In this document: one piece after another, positions 1 through 6,473 of the stretch | Numbering within the stretch: the first letter of the stretch is position 1 | Layout: each line of letters starts with the position of its first letter | From: an uncultured Acidimicrobiia bacterium | GTDB lineage: Bacteria > Actinomycetota > Acidimicrobiia > Spongiisociales > UBA5794 | Direction of reading: 5' to 3' | NCBI GenBank assembly: GCA_913031525.1 | Contig: CAJWGC010000009.1 | Span: forward strand, 1-15,264 | DNA length: 15,264 bases | Translations under genes and position numbers: made by a program | Notes under the pieces: model-generated | What the model saw: only the letters and a program-made list of their open reading frames with translations | Told to the model about the DNA's origin: nothing | Database searches by the model: none

Positions 1-2
1 AC

Positions 3-458
3 GAGTACTCCGAATCCGAAATCGCTGTACTTCTTGATTCAGGTATGCCGGAAGATCTCGTTTCTGAATATTGGACGACATTTAGCCGTGGCTTCAGCGA
101 AGTGGCAGATATTTCTTTAGCGTCCATTGAAGTGGGGGGACACGTGGAATTCAGCATGGGTGCAAACCGTTTCGCGGTCGTCGAGATCACAAGCGGTGAC
201 GCGTCGACTGAGGTGATCACTAGGCGCCAAACGACAGAATGGAAGCTCGACCTCATCGCTAGCTTCGGTCCGGCATTCGCGGCTCAGTTACGCCGTCTTG
301 TCGCCGGTCTCAGCCAAGGTCCGGAGGCTGAGATAATTCGTGAAGCGTTCCGGAGGGATATTCTTTCAGGCTTACAGGCGGCATTTCGCCAAAGTCCTGA
401 TAACACTGTGCTGGCTCAGGAGATCGAGCGTATAGCGCTCTTTGTTTTTCCTGAATGA
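3..458 (+). CDS. Unrecognised protein, 3' part of a gene cut by the window edge
   Basis: The reading frame is open from base 3 through to a TGA ending at 458, so about 151 residues are visible and the start lies outside the window. An ATG at 45 is in frame, but the codons before it (EYSESEIAVLLDSG) read like ordinary protein, so I treat 45 as internal. No family is recognised. The visible part begins acidic, has a short beta-rich segment (VEFSMGANRFAVVEI), and ends in a mostly helical region with arginines and alternating hydrophobic residues (FGPAFAAQLRRLVAGL onward), finishing ALFVFPE. There are no cysteine clusters, membrane helices or nucleotide-binding loops. A 99-bp gap separates it from the aquaporin gene on the same strand, so cotranscription is possible but not shown. 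Confidence 0.65.
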   Translation, partial: EYSESEIAVLLDSGMPEDLVSEYWTTFSRGFSEVADISLASIEVGGHVEFSMGANRFAVVEITSGDASTEVITRRQTTEWKLDLIASFGPAFAAQLRRLVAGLSQGPEAEIIREAFRRDILSGLQAAFRQSPDNTVLAQEIERIALFVFPE

Positions 459-525
459 AGTTTCATTGCCCATTCGGCACGTCGGCCACATGAGAGACGT
501 GAAACCTTATCGACGTTGATTGGGT

Positions 526-543
526 CCAACTCACTATAGGGAG
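526..543 (+). promoter_or_regulatory. T7-promoter-like core upstream of the aquaporin gene
   Basis: The 18 bases CAACTCACTATAGGGAGA match positions -12 to +6 of the class III T7 RNA polymerase promoter at 17 of 18 positions; the difference is A for G at -11. The upstream part (-17 to -13) matches only at -14, and -11 is a base-specific contact, so activity with real T7 polymerase is doubtful. A transcript starting at the GGG (539) would have a 19-nt leader with an ideal ribosome binding site before the ATG at 558. It could be the -10 region of a host promoter or chance resemblance. No convincing host -35 sits at the right distance: TTGATT at 516-521 is only 13 nt from TATAGG. Confidence 0.3.
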
Positions 544-545
544 AG

Positions 546-553
546 AAGGAGGT
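546..553 (+). promoter_or_regulatory. Perfect Shine-Dalgarno sequence for the aquaporin gene
   Basis: AAGGAGGT is complementary to the 16S rRNA 3' end and ends 4 nt before the ATG at 558. It is the strongest ribosome binding site in the window; most other starts here have weak or no such match. It fixes the aquaporin start. Confidence 0.8.
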
Positions 554-557
554 CACC

Positions 558-1247
558 ATGACCAGTCAATTTCGTAGGTACTTAGCTGAATTTCTCGGCA
601 CTGCGATCCTCGTTTTCGTTGGTGGCGCTGCGATCCTCGGCGGTGGAGGCCATGTCGTTGTCGCGTTCGGTTTCGGTCTTGCGCTACTTATTGCTCTTTA
701 CTCTTTTGGTGAAGTGTCCGGAGGCCATTTCAACCCGGCAGTAACTCTTGGAGCATTTCTTGACGGGCGTATCTGTTTGACTGACGGAATTAACTACTGG
801 ATAGCTCAGGTTGCGGGCGGCATCACCGCGGCACTTGGCCTTTGGTGGGCGTCCAGCCAAGAAGGTGCAGGTGTAACGGCAACGAACCCGGGGGTTGGAG
901 TAGGAAATGGTTCCGCGTTCCTATTGGAGGCAATTCTCACCGCGGTCTTTGTTTTGACGATCCTCAAGGTCACGGCAAGCGCTGAACTTAAGGGCGGGGC
1001 TTTCTTGGCAATATCGCTTGCACTAACAGGTATCCACATGTCAGCTTTGACCATCACCGGGGCATCCGTAAACCCGGCCCGTTCAATTGGACCAGCTGTG
1101 GTCGGGGACAATGCTGAAAATCTCTGGATCTACATTGTGGCTCCACTTGTCGGGGCGATCATCGGCTGGATCCTTTATCAGTTGACGACATCCGAAACTG
1201 TTGAGGAAAAAAGCGAAACTGTTGAGGAAAATACCGGCGTCGAATAG
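558..1247 (+). CDS. Aquaporin, MIP family, AqpZ-like water channel
   Basis: This 229-residue inner-membrane channel carries both hallmark half-helix loops: SGGHFNPAVT with NPA at residues 59-61, and SVNPARS with NPA at 172-174. Six hydrophobic helices fit the usual fold, and the length matches bacterial aquaporins. Aligning by eye with E. coli AqpZ puts Phe39, His160, Ala169 and Arg175 at the selectivity filter. His and Arg there favour a water channel rather than a GlpF-type glycerol facilitator (Trp/Gly/Phe/Arg). The C-terminal tail after residue 210 is acidic and contains a duplicated SETVEE unit from a 21-bp tandem repeat. No glycerol kinase or other substrate gene is adjacent. The start is set by the perfect ribosome binding site at 546-553. 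The family call is firm; substrate is inference. Confidence 0.95.
   Translation: MTSQFRRYLAEFLGTAILVFVGGAAILGGGGHVVVAFGFGLALLIALYSFGEVSGGHFNPAVTLGAFLDGRICLTDGINYWIAQVAGGITAALGLWWASSQEGAGVTATNPGVGVGNGSAFLLEAILTAVFVLTILKVTASAELKGGAFLAISLALTGIHMSALTITGASVNPARSIGPAVVGDNAENLWIYIVAPLVGAIIGWILYQLTTSETVEEKSETVEENTGVE
1193..1231 (+). repeat. Two tandem 21-bp units at the aquaporin 3' end
   Basis: An identical 18-base sequence, CGAAACTGTTGAGGAAAA, occurs at 1193-1210 and 1214-1231, a period of 21 bp that keeps frame. It duplicates seven residues in the cytoplasmic tail. Replication slippage is the likely origin. Exact identity suggests it is recent. Confidence 0.85.
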
Positions 1248-1264
1248 AGAGATGCAGATCTCAC

Positions 1265-1300
1265 CGTTGAGTGACAGTTCAATGAGATTCTTACTCAACG
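1265..1300. terminator. Weak hairpin after the aquaporin gene
   Basis: CGTTGAGT at 1265-1272 and ACTCAACG at 1293-1300 are perfect 8-bp inverted arms with a 20-nt loop, 17 nt after the aquaporin stop. No U-tract follows. It may help protect or end the mRNA, but the stronger structure is the hairpin at 1318-1350. Confidence 0.3.
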
Positions 1301-1317
1301 AGGAGAACTAAGACGTA

Positions 1318-1350
1318 ATGACGCCCCCCGGGAATCCCGGGGGGCGTCAT
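1318..1350. terminator. Perfect 16-bp GC-rich inverted repeat, probable bidirectional terminator
   Basis: The arm ATGACGCCCCCCGGGA (1318-1333) and its exact complement (1335-1350) flank a single A. As RNA it would form a very stable stem of about 14 bp with a small loop. It lies between the convergent aquaporin gene and rnpB, directly touching the rnpB 3' end. Neither strand has a run of T after the stem, so it is not a classic intrinsic terminator. U-tract-poor hairpins at 3' ends are common in actinobacteria. Its position serves both transcripts. Confidence 0.7.
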
Positions 1351-1725
1351 GGCGAGTTCGGTGATAAGCCGGATTCTGTCCCCGACGCTTAGTCGGGTGG
1401 CGATCATCTATCTGGGCCCACCATTACTGGTGGGCTCAAGCGGCCTACCCGGGATACGAAGCGGGCCGCTCTATCCCTGTTTGGCCTTGCTCCCGGTGGG
1501 GCTTGCCAAGCCGCTCCAGTTTCCCGAAGCGCTGGTGGTCTCTTACACCACCGTTTCACCCTTGCCTGTGGCCGTCCGATGATTCGAACTGCCCATCGGC
1601 GGTCTGCTCTCTGTTGCGCTTTCCATCGGGTCGCCCCGTCTGGGCGTTACCCAGCACCGTTGCCCTGTGGAGTCCGGACTTTCCTCGATCGCCGAAGTGA
1701 CCGTGATCGCCCTCCGAGCTCGCTA
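1351..1725 (-). ncRNA. rnpB: RNase P RNA (bacterial, type-A-like)
   Basis: This is the catalytic RNA of RNase P, which trims the 5' leader of tRNA precursors. Read on the minus strand it has the conserved 5' block GAGGAAAGTCCGGACTCC (1669-1686), then AACAGAGAGCAGACCGCC, GGTGAAACGGTGGTGTAAGA, AGATAGATGATCGCC, and the 3' block ACAGAATCCGGCTTAT. The ends were set by helix P1: GCGAGCTCGG (minus strand of 1714-1723) pairs with CCGAACTCGC (minus strand of 1352-1361) with one C-A mismatch. The length of about 375 nt is normal. Open frames across this region are not genes. A 16-bp hairpin follows directly at the 3' end, and a -35/-10 pair lies just upstream. Confidence 0.96.
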
Positions 1726-1731
1726 TCCCGC

Positions 1732-1760
1732 ACGGTAGCGGCCGCGCAAAATGCGGTCGA
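1732..1760 (-). promoter_or_regulatory. Candidate promoter of rnpB
   Basis: On the minus strand TCGACC (1755-1760) and TACCGT (1732-1737) are separated by exactly 17 nt. They fit an actinobacterial housekeeping -35 (TTGACN-like, 4 of 6) and -10 (TANNNT). The -10 ends about 7 nt upstream of the 5' end inferred from helix P1. It starts immediately after the stop codon of the upstream membrane protein gene. Confidence 0.5.
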
Positions 1761-1762
1761 TC

Positions 1763-2155
1763 TCATTTGCAGCGCAACTGCGCTAGAGCGCCACCGACAG
1801 ATCCAAGTATGACGGCGATGAGGCCGCCGATGGCAACGACTGGAATTGGAATGTCCTGGCTAGCAAGTTGATGAGATTGGGGTTTGCTGGCCACCGTAAT
1901 GGCTGTTGTGATGACGAAGAGGGTCAAACCAGACATTCCCCCGTGTAGAGGTCGATCTCTATCGGATAGCCTGCCCGATACATAGCCAGCGGTCACTAGT
2001 CCGAAGAGCTGGAGGAACAACAACGGCCCTAAGGCATCATTGGAGTCGATTACTCCAATGATGCCTAAAAAAAGAAAGGCGAGCATCGAAGCAGCCAGTC
2101 CGATGAGAGCACCGAGAGCGATGGCTCCCCATTTCAATCTATTCAGGAGCTCCAC
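1763..2155 (-). CDS. Small four-helix membrane protein, function unknown
   Basis: A 130-residue protein made almost entirely of hydrophobic helices: roughly residues 8-36, 43-64, 74-90 and 104-125. A short polar loop after the second helix (SGRLSDRDRPLHGG) should face the cytoplasm by the positive-inside rule. The start is a GTG at 2155; a TGA lies two codons upstream in frame, and there is no ATG or good ribosome binding site, so the start is the weakest part of the call. It resembles short uncharacterised actinobacterial membrane proteins, but I recognise no named family and assign no function. The gene ends just before the rnpB promoter on the same strand. Confidence 0.65.
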   Translation of the reverse strand: MELLNRLKWGAIALGALIGLAASMLAFLFLGIIGVIDSNDALGPLLFLQLFGLVTAGYVSGRLSDRDRPLHGGMSGLTLFVITTAITVASKPQSHQLASQDIPIPVVAIGGLIAVILGSVGGALAQLRCK

Positions 2156-2158
2156 CGA

Positions 2159-2380
2159 TCAGTCGAGGTCAAGGTATTCCTCCAAGCTGGAGATCCAGTC
2201 CGCCGATAGGCTCCAGTATCGAGAGCTGTTGAGCATGATATTGAGGTAGTTTGCCGAGGTCCGGGCAGTCTAACGGAAGCAGAAGAGTCGAATCTTTTCC
2301 ATCAGCACTACGTTCAGCAGGTGATCGAGGAGTTTGCGATCGGCTTCATCAGGGAACCAGATTGACCGCCAAGACGTCAT
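2159..2380 (-). pseudogene. Coding-like minus-strand frame broken by one TAG
   Basis: Upstream of the membrane protein gene and in the same frame, the minus strand reads ATG (2380) MTSWRSIWFPDEADRKLLDH and on to FCFR, then TAG at 2270-2272, then a further 36 codons ending SSLEEYLDLD and TGA at 2159-2161. Both halves have protein-like composition (Trp, Tyr, Asp/Glu, Leu-rich helices) and mixed but coding-like codons. No ribosome binding site precedes the ATG and no family is recognised. It could be a decayed gene, two tiny ORFs, or chance. The alternative frame after the TAG (DCPDLGKLPQYHAQQLSILE) also looks coding-like, so a frameshift is another reading. The region also holds the whiB promoter area. 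Confidence 0.3.
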
Positions 2381-2391
2381 ATTGGTATGTG
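2362..2391 (+). promoter_or_regulatory. Possible whiB promoter
   Basis: TTGACC (2362-2367) is a good -35. TATGTG (2386-2391), 18 nt further on, is a poor -10; TAGATA at 2394-2399 is an alternative at too long a distance. The site lies 34 nt upstream of the GTG start. Apart from this and the broken minus-strand frame, the 269-bp gap shows nothing. Confidence 0.3.
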
Positions 2392-2424
2392 CATAGATAA
2401 CTCCCAAACGCCAAGAGGGAAATC

Positions 2425-2706
2425 GTGAGCTCGCTCAGCAACGTTTTCGAGAGAATGATTTCTGTCCCGATCAATGACGAGCGTCCTTGGGTCGTCTTTG
2501 CCGCCTGTAGAGATAGCGATCCGAAAATTTTTTTTCCAACTACTCGTGAAGAAGTTCGTCAGGCGCTTTCTGTTTGTGGTTCGTGCCCTGTCCGTCCGGA
2601 ATGTCTTGATTACGCCTTTGAAGCAGATGAGCGTTTTGGAATTTGGGGTGGCCTTGAAGAGAAAGAACGCCGTAAGGTCGTTCGGCAGCTCCGCCGGACA
2701 GGTTGA
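2425..2706 (+). CDS. WhiB-family iron-sulfur transcription factor
   Basis: WhiB-like proteins bind a [4Fe-4S] cluster and act with the primary sigma factor to control transcription, often in response to redox or nitric oxide. This 93-residue protein has the four ligands Cys28, Cys51, Cys54 and Cys60 in the C-Xn-CxxCxxxxxC pattern, then the GIWGG turn (72-76) and a basic C-terminus (ERRKVVRQLRR) expected to contact DNA. The start is GTG at 2425 with AGAGGGA 4 nt upstream; an in-frame ATG at 2455 would remove ten residues and keep the domain. The family is essentially restricted to Actinobacteria and their phages, so it is the best lineage marker here. Which WhiB subfamily it belongs to cannot be told. 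trpD starts 50 nt downstream on the same strand. Confidence 0.95.
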   Translation: MSSLSNVFERMISVPINDERPWVVFAACRDSDPKIFFPTTREEVRQALSVCGSCPVRPECLDYAFEADERFGIWGGLEEKERRKVVRQLRRTG

Positions 2707-2756
2707 TATCTGGCGAAGCCACGATTCTGCAAGTGGATTTCGCTAACGTCGCTCTG

Positions 2757-3794
2757 ATGAGCGTATTTGCCTGGTCGGAAGTTCTTAATTCGTTGATAGC
2801 TGGCCGCGATCTTGATCGCGCGGTGTCACGGGCTGCGATGGCCGAGGTTATGGCAGGACGTGCGACCTCGGCCCAGATTGCAGCGTTCATTGTTTCTATT
2901 CGAGCGAAGGGTGAAACCGCAGATGAGATGACCGGCATGGTTGAAGCCATGCTCGATGCTGCGGTTGCGATCGATATCGAAGGTCAGGTTGTCGATTCGG
3001 TAGGTACTGGAGGCGATGGCATAGGAACTTTCAATATCTCGACCACGGCAGCACTCATTGCTGCTGGTGCAGGAGCCCAAGTCGCCAAGCATGGAAACAG
3101 GGCGGCGTCTTCGCAGACTGGTTCCGCTGACGTGCTCGAGGCCCTCGGGTTTCGCATCGATCTCGAACCTAAAGCGACAGCAGCGATGGTGAAAGAAGTC
3201 GGATTCGGATTCCTTTTCGCGCCTCTGTACCACCCAGCGATGCGTCATGCCGGACCAGTTCGGTCTGATTTGGGTGTCCGAACCGTGTTTAATTTTCTGG
3301 GACCTCTTGCCAATCCAGCCAAAGTTAAGCGTCAGGCAGTTGGAGTTTCGGATTCCACTATGGCGCTCAAGATGATTTCAGTTCTCGATCGTTTGGGTTC
3401 CGAAAAAGCGTTCGTCTTCTACGGAGAGGACGGTCTTGATGAACTGTCGACGACTGCGCCGTCTTCGGTTTACCGGCTCGAAGACGGTGAGATAACTCAC
3501 AGCCGGCATACCCCAGAGAATTTCGGTGTCTCTCGCGCAACACTTGACGATCTGACGGGGGGAGATGCATTACAGAACGCAGAGATCACGTGGGCGATTC
3601 TTCGAGGAGAGAAAGGCTCTAGACGTGATATCTCTTTGGTAAACGCGGCTCCCACAATCATTGTCGCTGGCCTGGCAGGAAGCTTTGCTGAAGCGATGGA
3701 TCTTGGGGCGGAGTCCATCGATTCGGGCGACGCGCTCGTCTCTCTCGAGAAAGCGATCGAGATGAGTAGAGATCTGGCCGATAGTTCGAACTGA
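2757..3794 (+). CDS. trpD: Anthranilate phosphoribosyltransferase
   Basis: TrpD transfers the phosphoribosyl group of PRPP to anthranilate, the second committed step of tryptophan synthesis, in the cytoplasm. With the ATG at 2757 the protein is 345 residues, the normal length. It shows the N-terminal helical domain (AFIVSIRAKGET, 44-53), the PRPP loop GTGGDGIGTFNIST (83-96), the anthranilate-binding KHGNRAASSQTGSADVLEALG region (from 111), and the HPAMRH motif (159-164). The frame extends back to a TTG at 2703, but the family start (MS-x-WxEVLNSL) matches 2757; ribosome binding is weak for either. No other trp gene is in the window. It is isolated between whiB (same strand, 50-nt gap) and the convergent hisIE. 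Cotranscription with whiB is plausible. Confidence 0.96.
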   Translation: MSVFAWSEVLNSLIAGRDLDRAVSRAAMAEVMAGRATSAQIAAFIVSIRAKGETADEMTGMVEAMLDAAVAIDIEGQVVDSVGTGGDGIGTFNISTTAALIAAGAGAQVAKHGNRAASSQTGSADVLEALGFRIDLEPKATAAMVKEVGFGFLFAPLYHPAMRHAGPVRSDLGVRTVFNFLGPLANPAKVKRQAVGVSDSTMALKMISVLDRLGSEKAFVFYGEDGLDELSTTAPSSVYRLEDGEITHSRHTPENFGVSRATLDDLTGGDALQNAEITWAILRGEKGSRRDISLVNAAPTIIVAGLAGSFAEAMDLGAESIDSGDALVSLEKAIEMSRDLADSSN

Positions 3795-3873
3795 TAAGAC
3801 CTATCCTGATTCTGGGAAATTTGCAATTCGTGACAGATGGCAGTCCTATTAGTCAGACTGGTGGATCCGTGAT

Positions 3874-4512
3874 CTACGACGATCTCTTTCGAAGGATGGA
3901 CATTGAACCGGCAGGATTAAGGCCGCGTTCGGCTAAGACGACAAGCAAGTGGTACAACAAGTCGGCAACTTCTTCGTGCACCCGATCCGGATTTCCTCCG
4001 TCTCGATGATCTCTTGCTGCGAGCAAGACCTCTGTCGCTTCCTCTACTAGTTTTCTGCCTGTGGCATCGACTCCTTCAGATAGGAGACGCACGGTATAGG
4101 ACCCTTTGGGAAGTTCGACCGCTCTTGCGGAGATAATTTTCCAGAGAGCGGCCAGCTGTTCGAATGAGATTGGTTCACGGTTAACAACGTCCAAGTCTTT
4201 GCCAAGGTCGAAACATGTGGTGGTGTCGAGATGGCAGATAGGTCCATCTGGTCTTACCTGGAACAGCAGGGTGTCGTTGTCGCAGTCGAGACTGATTGAG
4301 ACGACTTGTAGTGTGTTGCCGCTGGTTTCCCCTTTTTTCCAGATCTCTTGTCGAGATCGGCTCCAGAAATGTACGTAGCCTGTTTTTTGAGTGAGACGAA
4401 TTGATTCTTCGTTCACATAACCCAGCATGAGGACCTGGCCGGTGGTCGAATCTTGGACAATTGCCGGAGCCAGTCCAGTAGCTGTGTCAAATGAGACTGT
4501 TTTATCGGTCAT
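3874..4512 (-). CDS. hisIE: Bifunctional phosphoribosyl-AMP cyclohydrolase / phosphoribosyl-ATP pyrophosphatase
   Basis: This 212-residue protein performs the second and third steps of histidine synthesis. The N-terminal HisI domain (about 1-115) has [18 protein letters not shown] (49-66), LDCDND (75-80, metal site) and the zinc-ligand cysteines Cys93 and Cys100 with His94. The C-terminal HisE domain (about 120-212) has [13 protein letters not shown] (154-166) and [14 protein letters not shown] (180-193), the MazG-like metal-binding helices. The fusion resembles the E. coli arrangement; many actinobacteria carry separate hisI and hisE. The start overlaps the hisF stop in an ATGA (4509-4512), implying translational coupling. 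It is the last gene of the operon; the 79-bp gap to the convergent trpD shows no clear terminator. Confidence 0.95.
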   Translation of the reverse strand: MTDKTVSFDTATGLAPAIVQDSTTGQVLMLGYVNEESIRLTQKTGYVHFWSRSRQEIWKKGETSGNTLQVVSISLDCDNDTLLFQVRPDGPICHLDTTTCFDLGKDLDVVNREPISFEQLAALWKIISARAVELPKGSYTVRLLSEGVDATGRKLVEEATEVLLAARDHRDGGNPDRVHEEVADLLYHLLVVLAERGLNPAGSMSILRKRSS

Positions 4513-5288
4513 GTCGCTCTTTCCACGGATCGTACGGGTATTCCTGCTTCAGCCATGCCATTTTTTAGATCGGCGATCGATATCTCGCGTCGATGGAATA
4601 CTGAAGCGAGGAGCACCGCGTCAGCGTGATCGCCCTGGAGAGCGTTTACGCAGTGTTCAATTGTTCCTGCTCCGCCGGACGCGATTACCGGCACGGTAAC
4701 TGCCTTTCTTACGGTTGATAGCAGGTCTAGGTCATATCCAGTCTTTGTTCCATCGCGGTCCATGGAGGTAAGCATGATCTCTCCTGCGCCGAGTACCGTT
4801 CCTTCGACAGCCCATTCTCTGACATCTCGTCCAGTCGGGGTACGTCCACCGTGGATGAACACTTCCCAAGAGAGGGGTTTGCCTTTATTTCTGCGAGCAT
4901 CGATTGACAAGACGACACACTGAGAGCCGAATGCTTCAGCACATCTGGAAATCAAGTCTGGGTCCTGAACGGCTGCTGTGTTGACAGCGACTTTATCCGC
5001 TCCGGATCGCAGTACGGCTCTCATTTCTTCGATGGTCCGCACTCCTCCACCCACTGTAAGGGGCACCGATACTCCTGTGGCCGTGCGATGCACAACGTCG
5101 AGGATGGTTGCTCTCCCCTCAGGGGACGCAGTTATGTCAAGAAAGCAAATCTCGTCAGCGCCCTCTTCTGCATATCTCGCTGCAAGCTCCACAGGGTCGC
5201 CTTCGTCTACGAGGTCGATGAATCGCACACCTTTGACGACTCGTCCATTTGCTACGTCTAGACACGGTATTACGCGCTTACGCAGCAC
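4509..5288 (-). CDS. hisF: Imidazole glycerol phosphate synthase, cyclase subunit
   Basis: HisF joins ammonia from HisH to PRFAR and splits it into imidazole glycerol phosphate and AICAR. The protein is a (beta/alpha)8 barrel of 259 residues. Asp11 (in RVIPCLDV) and Asp130 (in LSIDARR) match the two catalytic aspartates. The phosphate-binding loops VGGGVRT (79-85) and IASGGAGT are intact, as is the [13 protein letters not shown] loop. An open frame continues upstream to 5435, but those residues antisense nothing recognisable and lie inside hisH. The GTG at 5288 gives the family N-terminus ([11 protein letters not shown]) and normal length. The start overlaps the end of hisH by 11 nt, so the two subunits are likely translated together. 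Confidence 0.95.
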   Translation of the reverse strand: MLRKRVIPCLDVANGRVVKGVRFIDLVDEGDPVELAARYAEEGADEICFLDITASPEGRATILDVVHRTATGVSVPLTVGGGVRTIEEMRAVLRSGADKVAVNTAAVQDPDLISRCAEAFGSQCVVLSIDARRNKGKPLSWEVFIHGGRTPTGRDVREWAVEGTVLGAGEIMLTSMDRDGTKTGYDLDLLSTVRKAVTVPVIASGGAGTIEHCVNALQGDHADAVLLASVFHRREISIADLKNGMAEAGIPVRSVERAT

Positions 5289-5892
5289 AGTTGCCTGCTT
5301 CGATCGAACGGACGAAATTGGCCAATACGAGGAGCCCATTCCGGCCACTTCTCTCTGGATGGAATTGGACGCCGAGAAGATTCGCGGAGCGAATCGCCGC
5401 GACGAAAGACTGTCCTGAATACTCGGTTGTTCCAATAACGATGTTGTCTTGAGTCGGTTCCGGCGCGTATGAATGTACGAAGTAAAAGGGGGTTTCTCCC
5501 GGTACTCCTTCGAAGATCGGATCTTTTGATGCGGCCACGTCGTTCCAGCCCATATGGGGAAGACGTTTAGCGGGGAGCTTGCGGACTACTCCATCTAGAA
5601 GGCCGAGCGCGGCTCCGTCTGCTTCTTCTGATCGCGTGAACAACAACTGGAGCCCGACGCATATTCCAAGAAGCGGTTTAGCCCATTCTGCCAGCGCGGT
5701 GTCGAATCCATCGTGTTGTAGACGTCTCATAGCAGCCCCTGTCGATCCCACACCAGGAAGGACTATCGCGTCAGCGCCGCTCAACTCTTTCGGAGACGTT
5801 ACGATTTTGGTGTCGGCTCCTGCGACCTGTAGACCCTGCTCGATGGAAACGAGATTGCCGGCACCGTGATCGACGACGGCGATACGAGTCAT
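5278..5892 (-). CDS. hisH: Imidazole glycerol phosphate synthase, glutamine amidotransferase subunit
   Basis: HisH hydrolyses glutamine and passes ammonia through the HisF barrel. The 204-residue class I glutaminase has the nucleophile Cys78 in GICVGLQLL and the His178/Glu180 pair in QFHPERSG, completing the catalytic triad. The N-terminal [14 protein letters not shown] and the [11 protein letters not shown] oxyanion-strand region (45-55) are typical. It overlaps hisB by 4 nt (ATGA at 5889-5892) and hisF by 11 nt. In canonical actinobacterial clusters hisA/priA usually lies between hisH and hisF; here the two directly abut. Confidence 0.96.
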   Translation of the reverse strand: MTRIAVVDHGAGNLVSIEQGLQVAGADTKIVTSPKELSGADAIVLPGVGSTGAAMRRLQHDGFDTALAEWAKPLLGICVGLQLLFTRSEEADGAALGLLDGVVRKLPAKRLPHMGWNDVAASKDPIFEGVPGETPFYFVHSYAPEPTQDNIVIGTTEYSGQSFVAAIRSANLLGVQFHPERSGRNGLLVLANFVRSIEAGNCAA

Positions 5893-6473
5893 ATAGCCCC
5901 TTTGGTCGAAGGGATACCGCTACGTTGAGAATCGATCGCAACAGCTGACCGAAGGGCGCGACCAACAGCTTTGAAAACTGCTTCTGCGATGTGATGATCG
6001 TTTTTCCCGGTAGCGGAAATATGGATCGTTACACCTGCATTTTTCGCCAGCGATTCGAGGGCGTGTGGGATCATTTGTGTGCTGAGGATTCCGATTCGTT
6101 CTCCCTGAAAAGCGATGTCTATTGCTGCGTAAGGACGTCCGCCAGCATCCAAGGACACCTTCGCCAGAGCTTCATCCATTGGAATAGTGGCTTCGCCGAA
6201 TCGGTTTATCCCACATCGGTCGCCTAACGCTTCTCCGATCGCTGCTCCGAGAACAAGCGCGGTGTCTTCCACGGTGTGGTGTTCGTCAATATGGAGATCC
6301 CCGGCAGTGTCGATGGAAAGATTGAACATACCGTGGTAAGCCAAAGAGGAGATCAGGTGGTCGTAGAAGCCTACGCCGGTCGATACATCAGACCTTCCAT
6401 CTCCGTCGAGATTGAGCTGGATGGAAACCTCAGTTTCGGCTGTCTTTCGGTGCTGGTTTGAGGTTCTAGTCAT
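5889..6473 (-). CDS. hisB: Imidazoleglycerol-phosphate dehydratase
   Basis: HisB dehydrates imidazole glycerol phosphate to imidazole acetol phosphate using manganese. The 194-residue protein is the monofunctional form, without the N-terminal phosphatase domain of the enterobacterial HisB. The two metal-binding repeats are visible: HHTVEDTAL (65-73) and DHHIAEA (159-165), along with GVGFYDHLI (33-41; the family usually has F/L-DHM here) and the C-terminal STKG. Histidinol-phosphate phosphatase must therefore come from a separate gene, and none is recognised in this window. It overlaps hisC and hisH by 4 nt each. Confidence 0.96.
   Translation of the reverse strand: MTRTSNQHRKTAETEVSIQLNLDGDGRSDVSTGVGFYDHLISSLAYHGMFNLSIDTAGDLHIDEHHTVEDTALVLGAAIGEALGDRCGINRFGEATIPMDEALAKVSLDAGGRPYAAIDIAFQGERIGILSTQMIPHALESLAKNAGVTIHISATGKNDHHIAEAVFKAVGRALRSAVAIDSQRSGIPSTKGAI

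Noticed and set aside
1349..1812. Several overlapping plus-strand open frames
   Set aside because: They lie antisense to the RNase P RNA, whose conserved blocks account for the sequence.
4978..5418. A 146-codon plus-strand open frame
   Set aside because: Antisense to hisF and hisH, both of which have intact catalytic residues.
5289..5435. N-terminal extension of HisF by 49 residues
   Set aside because: HisF proteins begin about 10 residues before the first catalytic aspartate. The GTG at 5288 gives Asp11 and Asp130 exactly; the extra codons lie within hisH.
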